NCBI GenBank assembly: GCA_032622095.1
Contig: CP136067.1
Location: 179,522,556-179,586,555, forward strand
Direction: 5' to 3'
DNA length: 64,000 nt
From: Siphonodentalium dalli
Lineage: Eukaryota; Mollusca; Scaphopoda; Gadilida; Siphonodentaliidae
Both the position numbers and the translations under genes were made by a program. How positions within the stretch are numbered: position 1 is the stretch's first letter; every line of letters starts with the position of its first letter. This document shows positions 50,593 through 62,889 of this stretch, piece after piece. Below the pieces are notes generated by a model, which did not search any database, was not told the DNA's origin, and saw only the letters and a list, made by a program, of their open reading frames with translations.

Positions 50593-51630
50593 AAAGGTGA
50601 ATACGGCCATTTGCTAACATAATTAATGGTCATACACCGACTCGATGTGGAGTTTATTTAGATGCTTTTGGAGAATTTTAGTACATGATTTCACTATTTG
50701 GTGTAAATCTTCAGAACTTAGTCTTGCCTCTTGAACAAAAAGACCGCTAATAGAGATATATTTTAACACAAATACCTTTGATATCTACACAGTACCATTA
50801 CTGTCGAAATAACTTGGTGTCGTTTGTAAAACTTGTACTGTTGATACGAACTGGACTTTTGGAAGTGTGTTCACGATCACTGAATTAGTGAGCTATACTT
50901 CATACAAATGACATATAAGTTACAATACTACCATCCCAAATTCACATAAGCAAATACAACATTGGAATAGATACAAACAGATATAATATTTACAAAGTGT
51001 TGTTGATGAAACAATCGACAAGTCTGTGGGACAGTCTACATGTCTACGAGCAGAATGAAATCAAAAGCTCCGAGGGCAAATGTCCAGCCAATATCCTCAA
51101 ATGTCTCACAAGCATAATAATGAAACAGCAAGGGTGTGCTATAGTTGTCAAATTACTGAACACTTGATCTGAGATTCCCAAAAGTACCAAAATAAGACTA
51201 ATGATAGGAAATTAGACCTCCGAAATAATGTCAGAAAAATTGACATCTATCAAATAAGTTTATTGTTTGTTTTTGTTGGAAAACTGGAAGAGAGCTTGCT
51301 AAAAATGCATGCGGAAGATGAGAGACAACATGGAGTCTCGCATCTTAGTCGATGGATTTCTTTAGAGGAACAGTAAAACAAACAAAAATTGCCTGATAAC
51401 ACATTAATTCCTTCTAAAGCCCAAGTGCGCCCACAGTTTACACATCGGAACAAGGACATTCATTCTGATCTAACTTTCACTACAAGATTGCATCTTCAAT
51501 AAAAAATTTAGCGAAGGCAACTTAGATCAAATCACACAGACCAAAACTATTGCAACGCCCAATATAAGTATCTTAGGGAAAGAGAAGTTATCTTAAGAAC
51601 AATTGCATATTAATGTATTGTGATGACAAT
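50593..51630. other. Non-coding DNA, no gene seen
   Basis: No repeat or gene recognised. Confidence 0.5.
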
Positions 51631-51639
51631 GCTAAAATC

Positions 51640-51934
51640 GGTTAGGGGTAACTCCAAGCCGTTTCGCCCTTCAGTGGTGGCGAAAAGGGTTCACATCCTC
51701 ATGTTTCCATCGTGGACTTTGTAACTCGAAATCATTATCTGGTTGAGTTTCCAGTTACTCGCCGATGGTCGGTAGTTTGCCGCACATGGTCGACGAGTTT
51801 ACTATAGCCATTGAAATCACTGTTTGATTAGGCGTAAGTGTGCGGATTTCCGCCTCCACTAAAACTGGCAATGTCGTGATATGTCCTTAGTTGCTGAAAG
51901 CTACATTAAACCCAAAAAAAATTAATAAATCAAA
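51640..51934 (+). mobile_element. tRNA-derived SINE, 5'-truncated, with TSD
   Basis: Starts within box A (ggttaggggtaactc). Box B-like GGGTTCACATCC at ~51687. Body and tail match 28181-28490, ending 'gctgaaagctacattaaacc' then an A-rich tail. Flanked by a 9-bp direct repeat GCTAAAATC (51631-51639 and 51935-51943). Confidence 0.85.
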
Positions 51935-51943
51935 GCTAAAATC

Positions 51944-52799
51944 CCATCCCTATCGGTGAGCCTAATGTGAGTGTCAACTGGTGTACGCGGGAAAAAGTCA
52001 ATATCCCAGACATCGGAATTTCCTTCTTTTACCATGCTATGACTAAATTTTCTTTTGACACCATCATTTTATTTCAACATAGATGTACCAGACTCTTCAC
52101 AAACTATGGAATGTCTTAATCTCGCACTGCATAGTTGTGTTCTGTCGCGTGGTTAATGCTCTGAATATTTAGAAAAGAAACTCTAAAGCGATAATTCTAT
52201 GAAAGGAATTCGGAATCTGGCATAATGTGTGGATGGTATGACAGATGCATGGAGTAAAGCAGTGAAGCCTGTAGAATATCTTATTTCATCTCAAGATCGA
52301 AGAAAGAGAAATCTGTTCAAATTAAGGAACCAATAGAAAGTTATGAAGACATTGAAAAGTAAATAGCAGATACGTCCCCCTACATTCAACACTAGAAATC
52401 TCCAACGGGCGCATACACATAAAGTTGTCAAGGGGAGCAAACTTAACAAAAGTCCTTGGGCTTGTTGTTTAATCCACTCCCAATCAATCGATCATCTATA
52501 CCATTCTATTTTACTGTCAAATGTTTGTCAAATGTTTAAATATGTTATTATGATTGGAATAAATATGTTTACACCAAAGTTGTCAGTTATCAGTAATTCC
52601 TGAACAAACAATGTCGATGCAGGCGATACTCTTTCCAAATAAGGCCATACCACAACGGTGTCGGTTTTACGGGCGGAGGAAAAACATGCACATGGTAAAT
52701 TTCGCGTGGAAATCATTCCACTGCGTGGAGAAAATCAGACACACGAATCTGATTGCCCTTCCTTGGAGTGGATCACAAATTCTTCACTTTTAATACGAA
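51944..52799. other. Non-coding DNA, no gene seen
   Basis: No supported feature. Confidence 0.5.
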
Positions 52800-52995
52800 A
52801 TGTTCAGACAAAAAGGTGAACTTATTATCTGAACATTTCACTCCAATGAATATGACTAATTCTGCTTTTGTATTTATTATGTTTTTCTGTCAGTCGTCTA
52901 CTTTTATGGCACGAACACTCCTCCAAATGAATAATAGACCGTTCCAGGGTATACGTTTATAACTGAATCGGAGAATCCATTCAGTATAGAAAGGG
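52800..52995. mobile_element. TTAA-type element F6, second copy
   Basis: Similar to 4960-5132 ('cttattatct', 'attctgctttt', 'aatagaccgttccag', 'gaatccatt'). Right end GTATAGAAAGGG + TTAA at 52996-52999. Left end decayed. Confidence 0.6.
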
Positions 52996-52999
52996 TTAA

Positions 53000-54079
53000 A
53001 GGGCCTGGCTGGTCTGAAGCACCCGGTATGTTTATTTGTTCTTTGTTGTTATTTTGTTATTGTTAATATTCGATATAAATATGTCTATGTTCATAAATTC
53101 TGTTCTACACCTTCAAATACCAAACATAAAAACACCTGAAACTGTCAGCGAAAGGGGAGGGGGCAGAAAACCTACCTACCTACCATACCTGTTCAGGGTT
53201 AGGTAACATTGTGCGAGAAAATTAACGGGCGACATTACAATGATATAGTAATTACGACGAGCACTTGTCACCAAATTGCACCATCGTGAGACAACATACC
53301 GACTGCCATGGTTACTATGACACCATGCTCCATGCAGAGTTCAGTCCCCTACGCAGGATTTATCGCACCTACACGTAATGTGAAGAAATGTCACATTTAT
53401 TTATTTGAGACTTTTGTATGCTGCAATTCATCTCTGCATTATTCTGAGAAACTGAACTGTCCATATTTATTTGAAAATTGTCTAGATCAAGCCAGAATTG
53501 TAACTGACAAAACACTTCAATTAAAAATGATAGATTTAATTAAGAAATACACATGCCGGCAGCGTTCAGACAGAGCGTGGCGAGGGGACTGAACTCTGTT
53601 TTTCAGGTTGCTATGGTACGTTTGTCTCCAGGCCGCCAAATTCAATAAAACAGTAATGAGGATTAACAGAATGAATCCATTGTCCGACAAAGGCTGGATG
53701 GTAAATGGTGTATAGTGGTATATTGTCAAGTAACAATGGTGTGATTAACGACGTCTAGACACAGTAAATGAAGGTATGGACATGAACTAAATCATTGACA
53801 TAAAACGTACCTTGAGGTGTGATGGAATTTGAAGATGCTTTGGCATGGTACAGGGCGCATGTCGGCGACATAGATTTATTTCAATTGGCTAAGCGAATTT
53901 ATGTTATTATAATTATATTGAATTTTAGATGTAAACTCATTTTTTTAGTAATTAATTATGAGCCCAGAAAACGAAGATTTAATGTGAAAAATGTATTTTT
54001 AATTTGGGGGGAAAAAGTCAGAATTGGTAAAAAAAATTGGCCAAAAGGTTTTGCGGCCCAGCGTGAACACTGAACGTGT
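53000..54079. other. Non-coding DNA, unassigned 94-codon frame
   Basis: A 94-codon plus frame at 53308-53592 has several Cys but no motif I recognise and no clear splice sites. Probably chance. Confidence 0.4.
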
Positions 54080-54083
54080 TTAA

Positions 54084-54500
54084 ACGGACATGGCTCATTC
54101 GAACCTCCAATTTTGTTTTCTACGTAATTTGGAGCGACGGATACGATAAGTCGATAAATAAACGAACTTTTGATATACCGGCTTCATATGGTCTGAAAAA
54201 CACTTGCCGAAGTCACAGCCATTTTTCAGCCGTTTTCAACTTTACGCCAGAAGTAAGATAAACGCTCTTTATTGCTACCATGTCCGGAATAGACTACCAC
54301 GAAACGCTCTTTTCTGTTCCAAGTCGTGAAAATGGTTGGTTTGTGTTTGGGACCCAAACGGTTACTTAATTGCGTCTTTTTGGGTTACATACTACTCGTA
54401 GAAAGGTAGTTAAGATATTTATCGACCTATTTCGATACCAAGAAAAATTCAAAAGCGAATATTATTTTGTGTATTTTGGAGCGCAAACCGCCATGTGGCT
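54084..54500 (+). mobile_element. TTAA-flanked MITE F3, copy 2
   Basis: TTAA at 54080-54083 and 54501-54504. Inverse of 3059-3498. Confidence 0.75.
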
Positions 54501-54509
54501 TTAAACTTA

Positions 54510-54640
54510 ATCTTTCTCAAGTCGATATTGGGCCACCGTAAATATCCGATTAATGGGCTCATGGGTCCGAACTAATTAGTCTATGGTACTGACAAAGACG
54601 TACATACGGTGGTTTTATGGTGGAAATCGGAAAGAGCTAA
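54510..54640 (+). repeat. Dispersed repeat homologous to 21780-21920
   Basis: Shared 'ctaattagtctatggta' and 'catacggtggttttatggt'. Confidence 0.65.
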
Positions 54641-54649
54641 TGCTCAATT

Positions 54650-56500
54650 CCGATCAGAAGAAACATAATGTAGTGATAAACACGACACGACGGAGACCCA
54701 TTCTGACAGTGATGCGCCAATAAATATTATAGCGAGAATGCCATACCTATACATTGACTTGTGTACATTTACGGCCAGAGGAGTGTTCAGGTCACTTTAG
54801 TACTCAGATCCTATCAGGAATAATAGTAGATCATGCCATGAATCTCTACTCTGTCTATCGCCCGTAGAGATACATTTATATTCCACCAGTACAAAACATG
54901 GGAACTTTTTGAAGTTTTGACAGTGAACCTTATAAAGTCGAAAACATAACGCGGGGAATATATTTATTAGTTGGTATCTTTTCCTTAATAATGTTCTTCA
55001 CTGTAGGTGAATGTCAAAACTCAAAATTGCGTGCTTTTCTCTGACTTTTGTGAGCCGATATCCGGCGCAATAAACATAAAATTAATTACCCAGGAAAATC
55101 TCTCACAAATCCACTTAAATCGTGAAATTTCGAGTTCGGACCTTCACCTACAGTGAAGTACATTATCAAGAAACAGATAATAACTAAGTTATATATTCCC
55201 CGCGTTATTTTTTCAACTTTATAAGGTTCCCTGTCAAAAAGTTCCAAGGTTTTGTACTGGAGGAATATGATCTCTACGGGCGTTAGCCAGAGTAGAAATT
55301 CTTGGCATGATCAGGAATAATAGTGGTAGAAACATAACAGTAAACAAGACATGGCGGAAACCAACGCTGATCGTGATACGTCAATAGATATGATAATATT
55401 GTACTGACGAGAATATCATACTTATACATGTACGTGTACCCATTCACGGACATATTAGTGTTCCACATCACTTTAATACTCTACTCAAATCATATCATGA
55501 ATAATAGTGGTAGAAACATAACAGTAAACATGACATGAAGGAAACCCATTCGGATCGTGATACGTCAATATATATGATAATATTGTATTGACGAGAATGT
55601 CATACATATACACGTACGTGTACCCATTCACGGACAGATGGGTGTTCCACATCACTTTAATACTCATGTCCTATATATCAGGAATAATAGTGGTATAAAC
55701 ATAACAGGAAACATGACACAAAGGAACTCAACGCGGATCGTGATACGTCAATAGCTATGATAATGTATTGACGAGAATGTCATACTTATACATGTACGTC
55801 TATCCATTTACGGACAGATAAGTGTTCCACATCACGTTAATACGCTACTCAAACCCTATCAGGAATAATAGTGGTAGAAACATAACAGTAAACATGGCAC
55901 GACGGAGACCCACGCGAATCGTGATTTCAATAAATATGATAGTATTATATTGACGAGAATGTCATACTTATACATGTACTTCTATCCATGTACGGACAGA
56001 TGAGTGTTCCACATCACTTTAATACTCAGATCCTATCAGGAATAATATTGGTAGAAACATAACAGTAAACATGACATGAAGGAAATCAACGCGGATCGTG
56101 ATACGTCAATAGATATGATAATGTTGTATTGACGAGAATGTCATACTTATACATGTACGTCTATCCATGTACGGACAGATGAGTGTTCCACATCACTTTA
56201 ATACGCTACTCAAATCCTATCAGGAATAATAGTGGTAGAAACATAACAGTAAACATGACACAACGGAAACCCACGCGGATCGTGATACGTCATTATATAT
56301 CATAGTATTATATTGACGAGAATGTCATACTTATACATGTAAGTTTACCCATTTACGGACAAATGAGTGTTCCTCGTCACTTTAAAACTCATGTCCTATC
56401 AGGAATAATAGTGGTAGAAACATAACAGTAAAGCTGACACGACGAAGACCCATCCTGACAGTGATATGCCAATAAATTGTATAGCATTGTATTGACGAGA
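54650..56500. repeat. ~182-bp satellite, ~8 monomers
   Basis: Monomers start near 'caggaataatagtggtagaaa' at about 55308, 55494, 55678, 55859, 56037, 56219 and 56398, with a diverged one before 54830. Landmarks 'attgacgagaatgtcatact' and 'gtgttccacatcactttaa'. Small minus frames in each monomer are not genes. Confidence 0.93.
54832..55310. mobile_element. ~480-bp foldback element inside the satellite
   Basis: Inverted arms of ~180 bp (catgccatgaatctctactc ... gagtagaaattcttggcatg) around a ~110-bp core. Inserted between the first and second satellite monomers. Confidence 0.85.
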
Positions 56501-58100
56501 GTGTCACTTGAAACCGCCATTGTCTGTGTATTTTTGTCACAATCACTTGAAATCGTTGTCTTAGTTGTCATAAATCTCCCACTCAACTCCCCACACATCT
56601 CTCTCGTGTTCTTCGAATGTAGTTAATTTCCCATCTCTGGACACATATGAGGGTGCAGCACGCGGAAGCCAGGCAATTTTCAGGCGACACGTGGGATTCA
56701 TATTTTTTGTATAGTGAAAATGTGATTATATATATACTCAACACCTCAGTTTCCTTCAGAGGGTTTAGTTGATGTATGTAGCGCCTTACAATGCGTGAAA
56801 TATAAGCGCATCACCACACGCGGTTTGTTGGTTTAAACCATGTAGTTTCCGCAATGTTTCGACTTTATTTACATAGAACTGGCATTTAGTTCTATGAAGG
56901 GTAAGTCTTCATCAGAGGCACGCCCTTATGTAATGAATATTTACACTGTACGTGTATTTACTCATTTCTCCACCTTTTTTTTTTATTAGAAGAGGAGTTT
57001 TATTATCAGTATGCTTTTGGTTGATGCCATCGATTTTATTATCATTATTGTGCATCAAAAGCTTGTCACTACTATATTCAATGAACTGTGTCCACTGTAT
57101 TCCAGAAAAGGTTAAAATAAAGAGCGTTATTATCACTTCTGCGCATTTGAACAAATATTGACTTTTGCTGTTCATCCAGCTGCACCTTTATAAAATCATG
57201 CGGCTATATCCAAGAAATTTGAGAATGGTCTTCCTATTATGCTGGTGGTATGGCGAGGCTGAAAATAGGCTTGACGCCGCCAAATGCCACATCGTGTTAC
57301 ACCAATCAACTACAATAACGTAAATGTTCTGCCGAAAATCCTGGGCATTCGTAGCAATTTTGACATTTATTTCGGAAGAATGATCAACCAAAATTCACAA
57401 AAAGTCTAAATTTTCTATCGGTCTCTCTTTTGACGCAAATCGTGTCACGAGAAATTAGTCCCGACAAGATACGATGGAACGGTTGTCTTCTTTTCCATTA
57501 TGTTGACGGCTTGAGATGTAAACATAGGCTTTATTGCGCTGTTTCTAACTGGCGGCGCAACATACTTCGATGTCCAGGTTAATAAATTAACTGACATTTC
57601 TGTGTTTTCATTGGGAATCTCGGTCAAATATTACAATAATTAATCTAGCGATAACATTTCGTGACTACTTGTAACAAATACGCACTTCGTGATATGCCAT
57701 TAAATGTGCAACGAGACGTGATATTTGACGCATGCGCTGGTCATTTCCGGGCCCGACTTGCAAATTGCAATTGCCCACTAAAACAGCCATCCTTCCGCTG
57801 TCTGGATCTTTGAGCCGCTAATGCTCTTCGATATCAAACGTTTGATGATTTAGCACTCAACAGCAGGTCCATTACCATGGTTACCATGGTCAAATGGAGT
57901 GAACGTCTCATATTATACTGATAATTATCCTCCTAGACGACCAGACTATAAGGGGTGACACAATGCGTGCTTTATCGTAATTACAGTCCATTAGTTTACT
58001 TCAAGGTTTCAATGATACACGCCATTCATTCAGGCAGTTTATGAAACTTCCTCGTGGGGACAAACGGTAAAACACGAACTACCTCTCATCAGAGGAAGAG
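56501..58100. other. Non-coding DNA; possible Penelope-like tail
   Basis: 56820-56930, read on the minus strand, has 'gatgaagacttaccc' followed by 'gtcgaaacattgcggaaact', resembling 3' ends of Penelope-like retroelements. Weak. No gene supported in the rest. Confidence 0.35.
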
Positions 58101-58101
58101 C

Positions 58102-58164
58102 TCCTCGTGGCTCAGTTGGTAAGATGCATGGCGCATTATTCCAACATAAGTCGTCAAGGCTGCA
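58102..58164 (+). repeat. tRNA-like SINE head, interrupted
   Basis: 'gtggctcagttggtaagatg' matches a pol III box A. No box B follows before the MITE at 58165 or clearly after it. More likely a SINE fragment than a tRNA gene. Confidence 0.4.
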
Positions 58165-58168
58165 TTAA

Positions 58169-58562
58169 CCCTTTACCCAACAAACCGGCCAAAACCGGCC
58201 AAATAAAGCTTCAACAGCCTAAAATATCTTCGGTCTGTCTCAATAGAACCATACAAATATGGATATCATTGGAACCGGCTCCTTGACCACATTGTGATAG
58301 TTACAGTTATGCCCTGTGCCAATGCATTCTCTTATATATGCGAGCCGACCATAGGTCGCCTCGCATATATAAGAGAATGCATTGGCCTAAAAAAAAAATC
58401 TGTTTTTAACACTTTTTACCATTTTTTCTTACATTCTTTAACAATTTTATAATTTTTAATGTGTTAAGCCAATGCATTCTCTTATATATGCGAGGCGACC
58501 TATGGTCGACTCGCATATATAAGAGAATGCATTGGCACAGGGTCGTTCTGTTGGGTAAAGGG
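58169..58562 (+). mobile_element. MITE F4, copy 2 (twin palindrome)
   Basis: TTAA at 58165-58168 and 58563-58566. TIR CCCTTTACCCAACA / TGTTGGGTAAAGGG. Palindromes at ~58318-58385 and ~58470-58537, each the reverse complement of the other, separated by an A/T-rich spacer. Confidence 0.95.
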
Positions 58563-58652
58563 TTAATGCCGATAAACGCCGATGTGTGATTCAGACAGGG
58601 GAGATCATCTGGCTTATGGATCTGGTGTCAAGTTTGTTTTCAGTTGATTTCC

Positions 58653-58693
58653 CGGGGTGGGGGTGGGGGGTCGGGGGTCGGAGGTCGGGGGTC
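58653..58693 (+). other. G-rich tract, potential G-quadruplex
   Basis: Runs of 4-6 G repeated at least five times with 1-3 base spacers (ggggtgggggtggggggtc, then further gggg runs). Confidence 0.6.
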
Positions 58694-58987
58694 AGCGGTT
58701 TTCATGTTCAGTGGAGTGGTTTCCCCAGTGGATTTAGCGGTTTGCCATCTCCCTGTATTACCTCAATATTTTGATAATATGTTCCACCTATGAATCTGAG
58801 GTCAAAGGCACAAGGTCTAATGGATATTTCATATAAAAAAAACTTATCGCGATAGAGCATTTGATTCGTATACTCCATGTTTGGAACTCACTGAGACACG
58901 ATTTGCAAACTCATTGACCGAATTCAAATCTGTGTTAGTGAATTATTCTGTGCTCACTTTGGGAAAGTTATCTCAGATGTTGTTTAA

Positions 58988-59381
58988 CCCTTTACCCAAC
59001 AAACCGGCCAAAACCGGCCAAATAAAGCTTCAACAGCCTAAAATATCTTCGGTCTGTCTCAATAGAACCATACAAATATGGATATCATTGGAACCGGCTC
59101 ATTGACCACATTGTGATGGTTACAGTTATACCCTGTGCCAATGCATTCTCTTATATATGCGAGTCGACCATAGGTCGCCTCGCATATATAAGAGAATGCA
59201 TTGGCCTAAAAAAAAACCTTTTTTTAACACTTTTTACCATTTTTTCTTATATTCTTTAACAATTTTATAATTTTTAATGTGTTAAGCCAATGCATTCTCT
59301 TATATATGCGAGGCGACCTATGGTCGACTCGCATATATAAGAGAATGCATTGGCACAGGGCCCTTCTGTTTGGGTAAAGGG
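58988..59381 (+). mobile_element. MITE F4, copy 3 (twin palindrome)
   Basis: TTAA at 58984-58987 and 59382-59385. Same structure, palindromes ~59138-59204 and ~59287-59354. Only ~420 bp after copy 2. Confidence 0.95.
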
Positions 59382-59385
59382 TTAA

Positions 59386-60865
59386 CAATTTGGATGTATA
59401 TGTTATCTTATGTCGTCGGCTCTTGTGTACATGTATATGCTGTGTGTATAAATAAATGTGTGTATCGCGTGTGCTAGAGGGTAGGGTATTAGTAGGAATG
59501 TAAGCGCTCTGGTCCATCTGGGATAAAGCGGTATATAATATTTATTTTTATTATCCACCCGTAAAACGGAAATGTGATATAGTATATAGCATTGCTGTTG
59601 AAACGACGATATATAACTTACTAAGCAACTAATACTCAATACTTCAAGAGCAACGCTGAGCGTGGCATATTCCCCCACACTCTGTTTAGAGTGTGGTCAA
59701 TACTAAATGTTTCTATGGAGGAAAAGTTATGCTGTTCCAGAACGTCCGTAAATATGGCGAAAATCAATATGAGTGTATCCTTTCACTCACATTGGTCTAC
59801 CGCGATACCGAGATATATTCAAGTAAGACTATTGGCACTTAGTAACAATGGTAAACGAAAATAGCTTCTCGTCCCAAGGCCAATAACTTTGAATAAATAT
59901 AGTTATGGAGAAGCTCACTGAATGGTTGCATCCTTCCATCGATGTGGTGTATTTGTAATCGTACTGGCATTTAATTCTGATCATTCATAGTGGAATTCCG
60001 ATGCAAATTGTCTGCTGAGTGAAAAATGTGAATTCATGTATCTTCATTAGAATGAATAGACGCACCCCTTAGAAAGTATGTATACTTTCTCCCAAACCGG
60101 GCTGTCACCACACCAAAGCACAAACAATTACGATGATCCGCACGAGAACAAGGGCCGTAACTATGGCAAGAACGAATAGACGAAACCGTTAGGATTTGGG
60201 TATTCTTTTCCCAAAGCCGGGCTACCAAAGCACAATCCAATCCGATAGTCAACATCCGAGTTATTGTATATAAAAACAATTCTTGTAATTTCATCGTGTT
60301 CCTCTGTAATATACTACAACCAGATTTGTGTTATAACGTATTTTCCTGTAAGACACGTCAATTATGTTTTGCTCGGTTTTCTCAAGGCAATATTTTAATC
60401 CTAAGATCTCAAATAAAACCTAGAAAATTCGCGCTTTTCGGGAACCACAATTGAACCACACACTTGATTCAACTATATGGAGAAAAGAAAATACCATTCA
60501 ACAATTCAAGGACCCCTTGCGTTGTTACAGAATAATGCGAGAAAATGAGCGCCAACCGAGCTCATACAATGAAAGTGGCATTAGAACAAAAATCCAAGAC
60601 GTATACATATATATGAGAAATCGGCACTATGATGTGGCATGGATTTACCTCGAAAAAGCAAAAAATATTATTCTTTGATTCATATGATAAATGCGATGGA
60701 ATAATTATCTTCTGAACTTCAGTTGATGCATACTGGAAAGTTGTGCTACAATTCCACAACCGCATGAGTTGTTGTTGCAGGCAGAACGCACAATGCTAGA
60801 ATGCCAGAATATTAGCGTTTCCTACAGTCATTCGAGAAATGGTTGATTTTTGTATCAACCCATAT
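59386..60865. other. Non-coding DNA; LINE-tail-like motif and small duplication
   Basis: 59500-59560 ('gtaagcgctctggtccatct', 'ataaagcggtatataat') resembles L2/CR1-type 3' tails. 60040-60245 contains two diverged ~120-bp direct copies ('gaatagacg', 'cccaaa.ccgggct', 'ccaaagcaca'). A 75-codon plus frame at 60451 is unassigned. Confidence 0.45.
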
Positions 60866-61060
60866 ACCCTGTGCCAATGCATTCTCTAATATATGCGAGT
60901 CGACCATAGGTCGCCTCGCATATATAAGAGAATGCATTGGCTTAACACATTAAAAATTATAAAATTGTTAAAGATTGTAATGCCAATGCATTCTCTTATA
61001 TATGCGAGGCGACCTATGGTCGACTCGCATATATAAGAGAATGCATTGGCACAGGGCATA
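60866..61060. repeat. Twin-palindrome core, F7-like
   Basis: Two 67-bp palindromes (~60874-60940, ~60982-61048). The left flank 'tgtatcaacccatataccct' matches F7 (5170s), not F4, so this is the core in a different MITE context. Termini and TTAA not found. Confidence 0.8.
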
Positions 61061-61724
61061 AATTCCAAGTATACGTTTTGAATATTAGCGTGAATATTAC
61101 AGTCATTCGGGAAATGGTTGCTAACCACGGGCGTGTTGCAGCATGTACTGTATCATTGTGAAACGTGTAGTAATATCATGTTGAGTCGTGGTGCTAATGA
61201 ACATTGGAATGCATTGCCTTTAGAGATGCTGTGACCACATATATATTCAAATTTGATTCTCAGTCATGAAGACATATTGTTAACAGAATGCAAACATGCG
61301 TTCTGAAGAGATTCCAGAGTGCCGTGATATTTGTGGGTCTGTACATGTATTTACGGTCCACGCTTCTGAACCCCACCAAATGCTGAATAAATGTATGCTT
61401 CCATATATGTTCTTATTGATGCACAGATTGGTGTTGGTATATGCATACTTATCATATAATCCCGTCGATAAAGCCTGTCACAGCGCGGAACATCTTTGCA
61501 ATGGTACTATTGCTATAAATAGTATATGCAAATGTAACACATTCTCTTACCCCCTAATTTTACAGCGGTTCGATGTAGCATACTAGTATAGCTTTTGGCG
61601 GGGTGTTTGCTTCCGATGGGTGCCGTGTCACGATCGAGCAACAGAGAGCAGCGGATGTTCCGGCAGCTACAGTTACCCCGAAGTCATTGGTCAGATTCGT
61701 CATCTCGAATTTAAACCACGGGGT
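61061..61724. other. Non-coding DNA, no gene seen
   Basis: A 96-codon plus frame at 61296-61586 has no recognisable motif. Confidence 0.45.
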
Positions 61725-61935
61725 TTAAAGATACTGTAAGCGTTGACGGTGGGTATTGCTGTTAAAATTAAAATCGCCACAAACAGAAAGAATTCTATAT
61801 TACAGACAAATTTTGTTCTTCTACCAATCATAAATATCTCGTATATTGCATAGTATTGTCATGTTAGTACTCTGTGTTATGTATACAAACGACATCTTAT
61901 GTAAACAAACAGTACATTCTGATTTATTATCTGTA
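61725..61935 (+). repeat. Diverged relative of MITE F2, left part
   Basis: TTAA then AGATACTGTAAGCG, 'cggtgggtattgctg', 'cgccacaaacagaaagaa', 'gtatacaaacga': same order as F2 but strongly diverged; right end missing. Confidence 0.6.
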
Positions 61936-62204
61936 TTGCCTTCCAGAGCACAACAATAACAAAATAGAAAACGAATCATGTGTGCCATTATATTTTACAA
62001 CCAACATAAAAGTACTAAGAATAGATAATATATTGGCACTTGTCAATCATTCCAAAATTAATAAAGTAGTGACATTCTTCAAATACAAATTTTCTCACAG
62101 CTAAGAAGCAACCTCATGTTGGATCATCTCTGGAAGGCGCTACACACTATATCTCCCATAACTTCTCACCATGTACATAAGTTTGTACCGTCATCTTGAT
62201 CACA

Positions 62205-62310
62205 TGTGTGTTACAATATTGTATTAGGAGAGGGGCTTCATAAGTTGCAAAAACTTGTGCCCCAATCCCTTTTGTATATTTTGCAAATAAAATATGTTTC
62301 AAGTCAAGTA
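62205..62310 (+). repeat. Dispersed repeat, LINE-tail-like, copy 2
   Basis: Pairs with 35765-35870. Confidence 0.6.
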
Positions 62311-62471
62311 CATAAAGAGTGTGCGATAAGTAAAACACTCAACACGGGGGAGACCCCACTAGTTGAAGTTTGGTTAGAAATGCCACCAATGTTTACAACA
62401 TACCCGTATAGCGCTCGCTAATCTTCACCTCTAAAGATTTCGGTGTTGAACGGGCGAATCACTCTCCTTAA

Positions 62472-62864
62472 CCCTTTACCCAACAAAACGGCCAAAAACC
62501 GGCCAAATAAAGCTTCAACAGCCTAAAATATCTTCGGTCTGTCTCAATAGAACCATACAAATATGGATATCATTGGAACCGACTCCTTGACCACATTGTG
62601 ATAGTTACAGTTATGCCCTGTGCCAATGCATTCTCTTATATATGCGAGTTGACCATAGGTCGCCTCGCATATATAAGAGAATGCATTGGCCTAAACAAAA
62701 TCTTTTTTTAACACTTTTTACCATTTTTTCTTACAATCTTTAACAATTTTATAATTTTTAATGTGTTAAGCCAATGCATTCTCTTATATATGCGAGGCGA
62801 CCTATGGTCGACTCGCATATATAAGAGAATGCATTGGCACAGGGCCCTTCTGTTGGGTAAAGGG
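62472..62864 (+). mobile_element. MITE F4, copy 4 (twin palindrome)
   Basis: TTAA at 62468-62471 and 62865-62868. Palindromes ~62622-62688 and ~62771-62837. Confidence 0.95.
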
Positions 62865-62889
62865 TTAAAAAATCGCCACGACGTTGAGT

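Noticed and set aside
57445-57627. 60-codon minus frame as a candidate N-terminal exon of the channel
   Set aside because: No convincing donor leaving two bases of a codon, and no resemblance to the Hv1 N-terminus.
58102-58164. tRNA gene
   Set aside because: Box A only. No box B, acceptor pairing or cloverleaf before the MITE junction.
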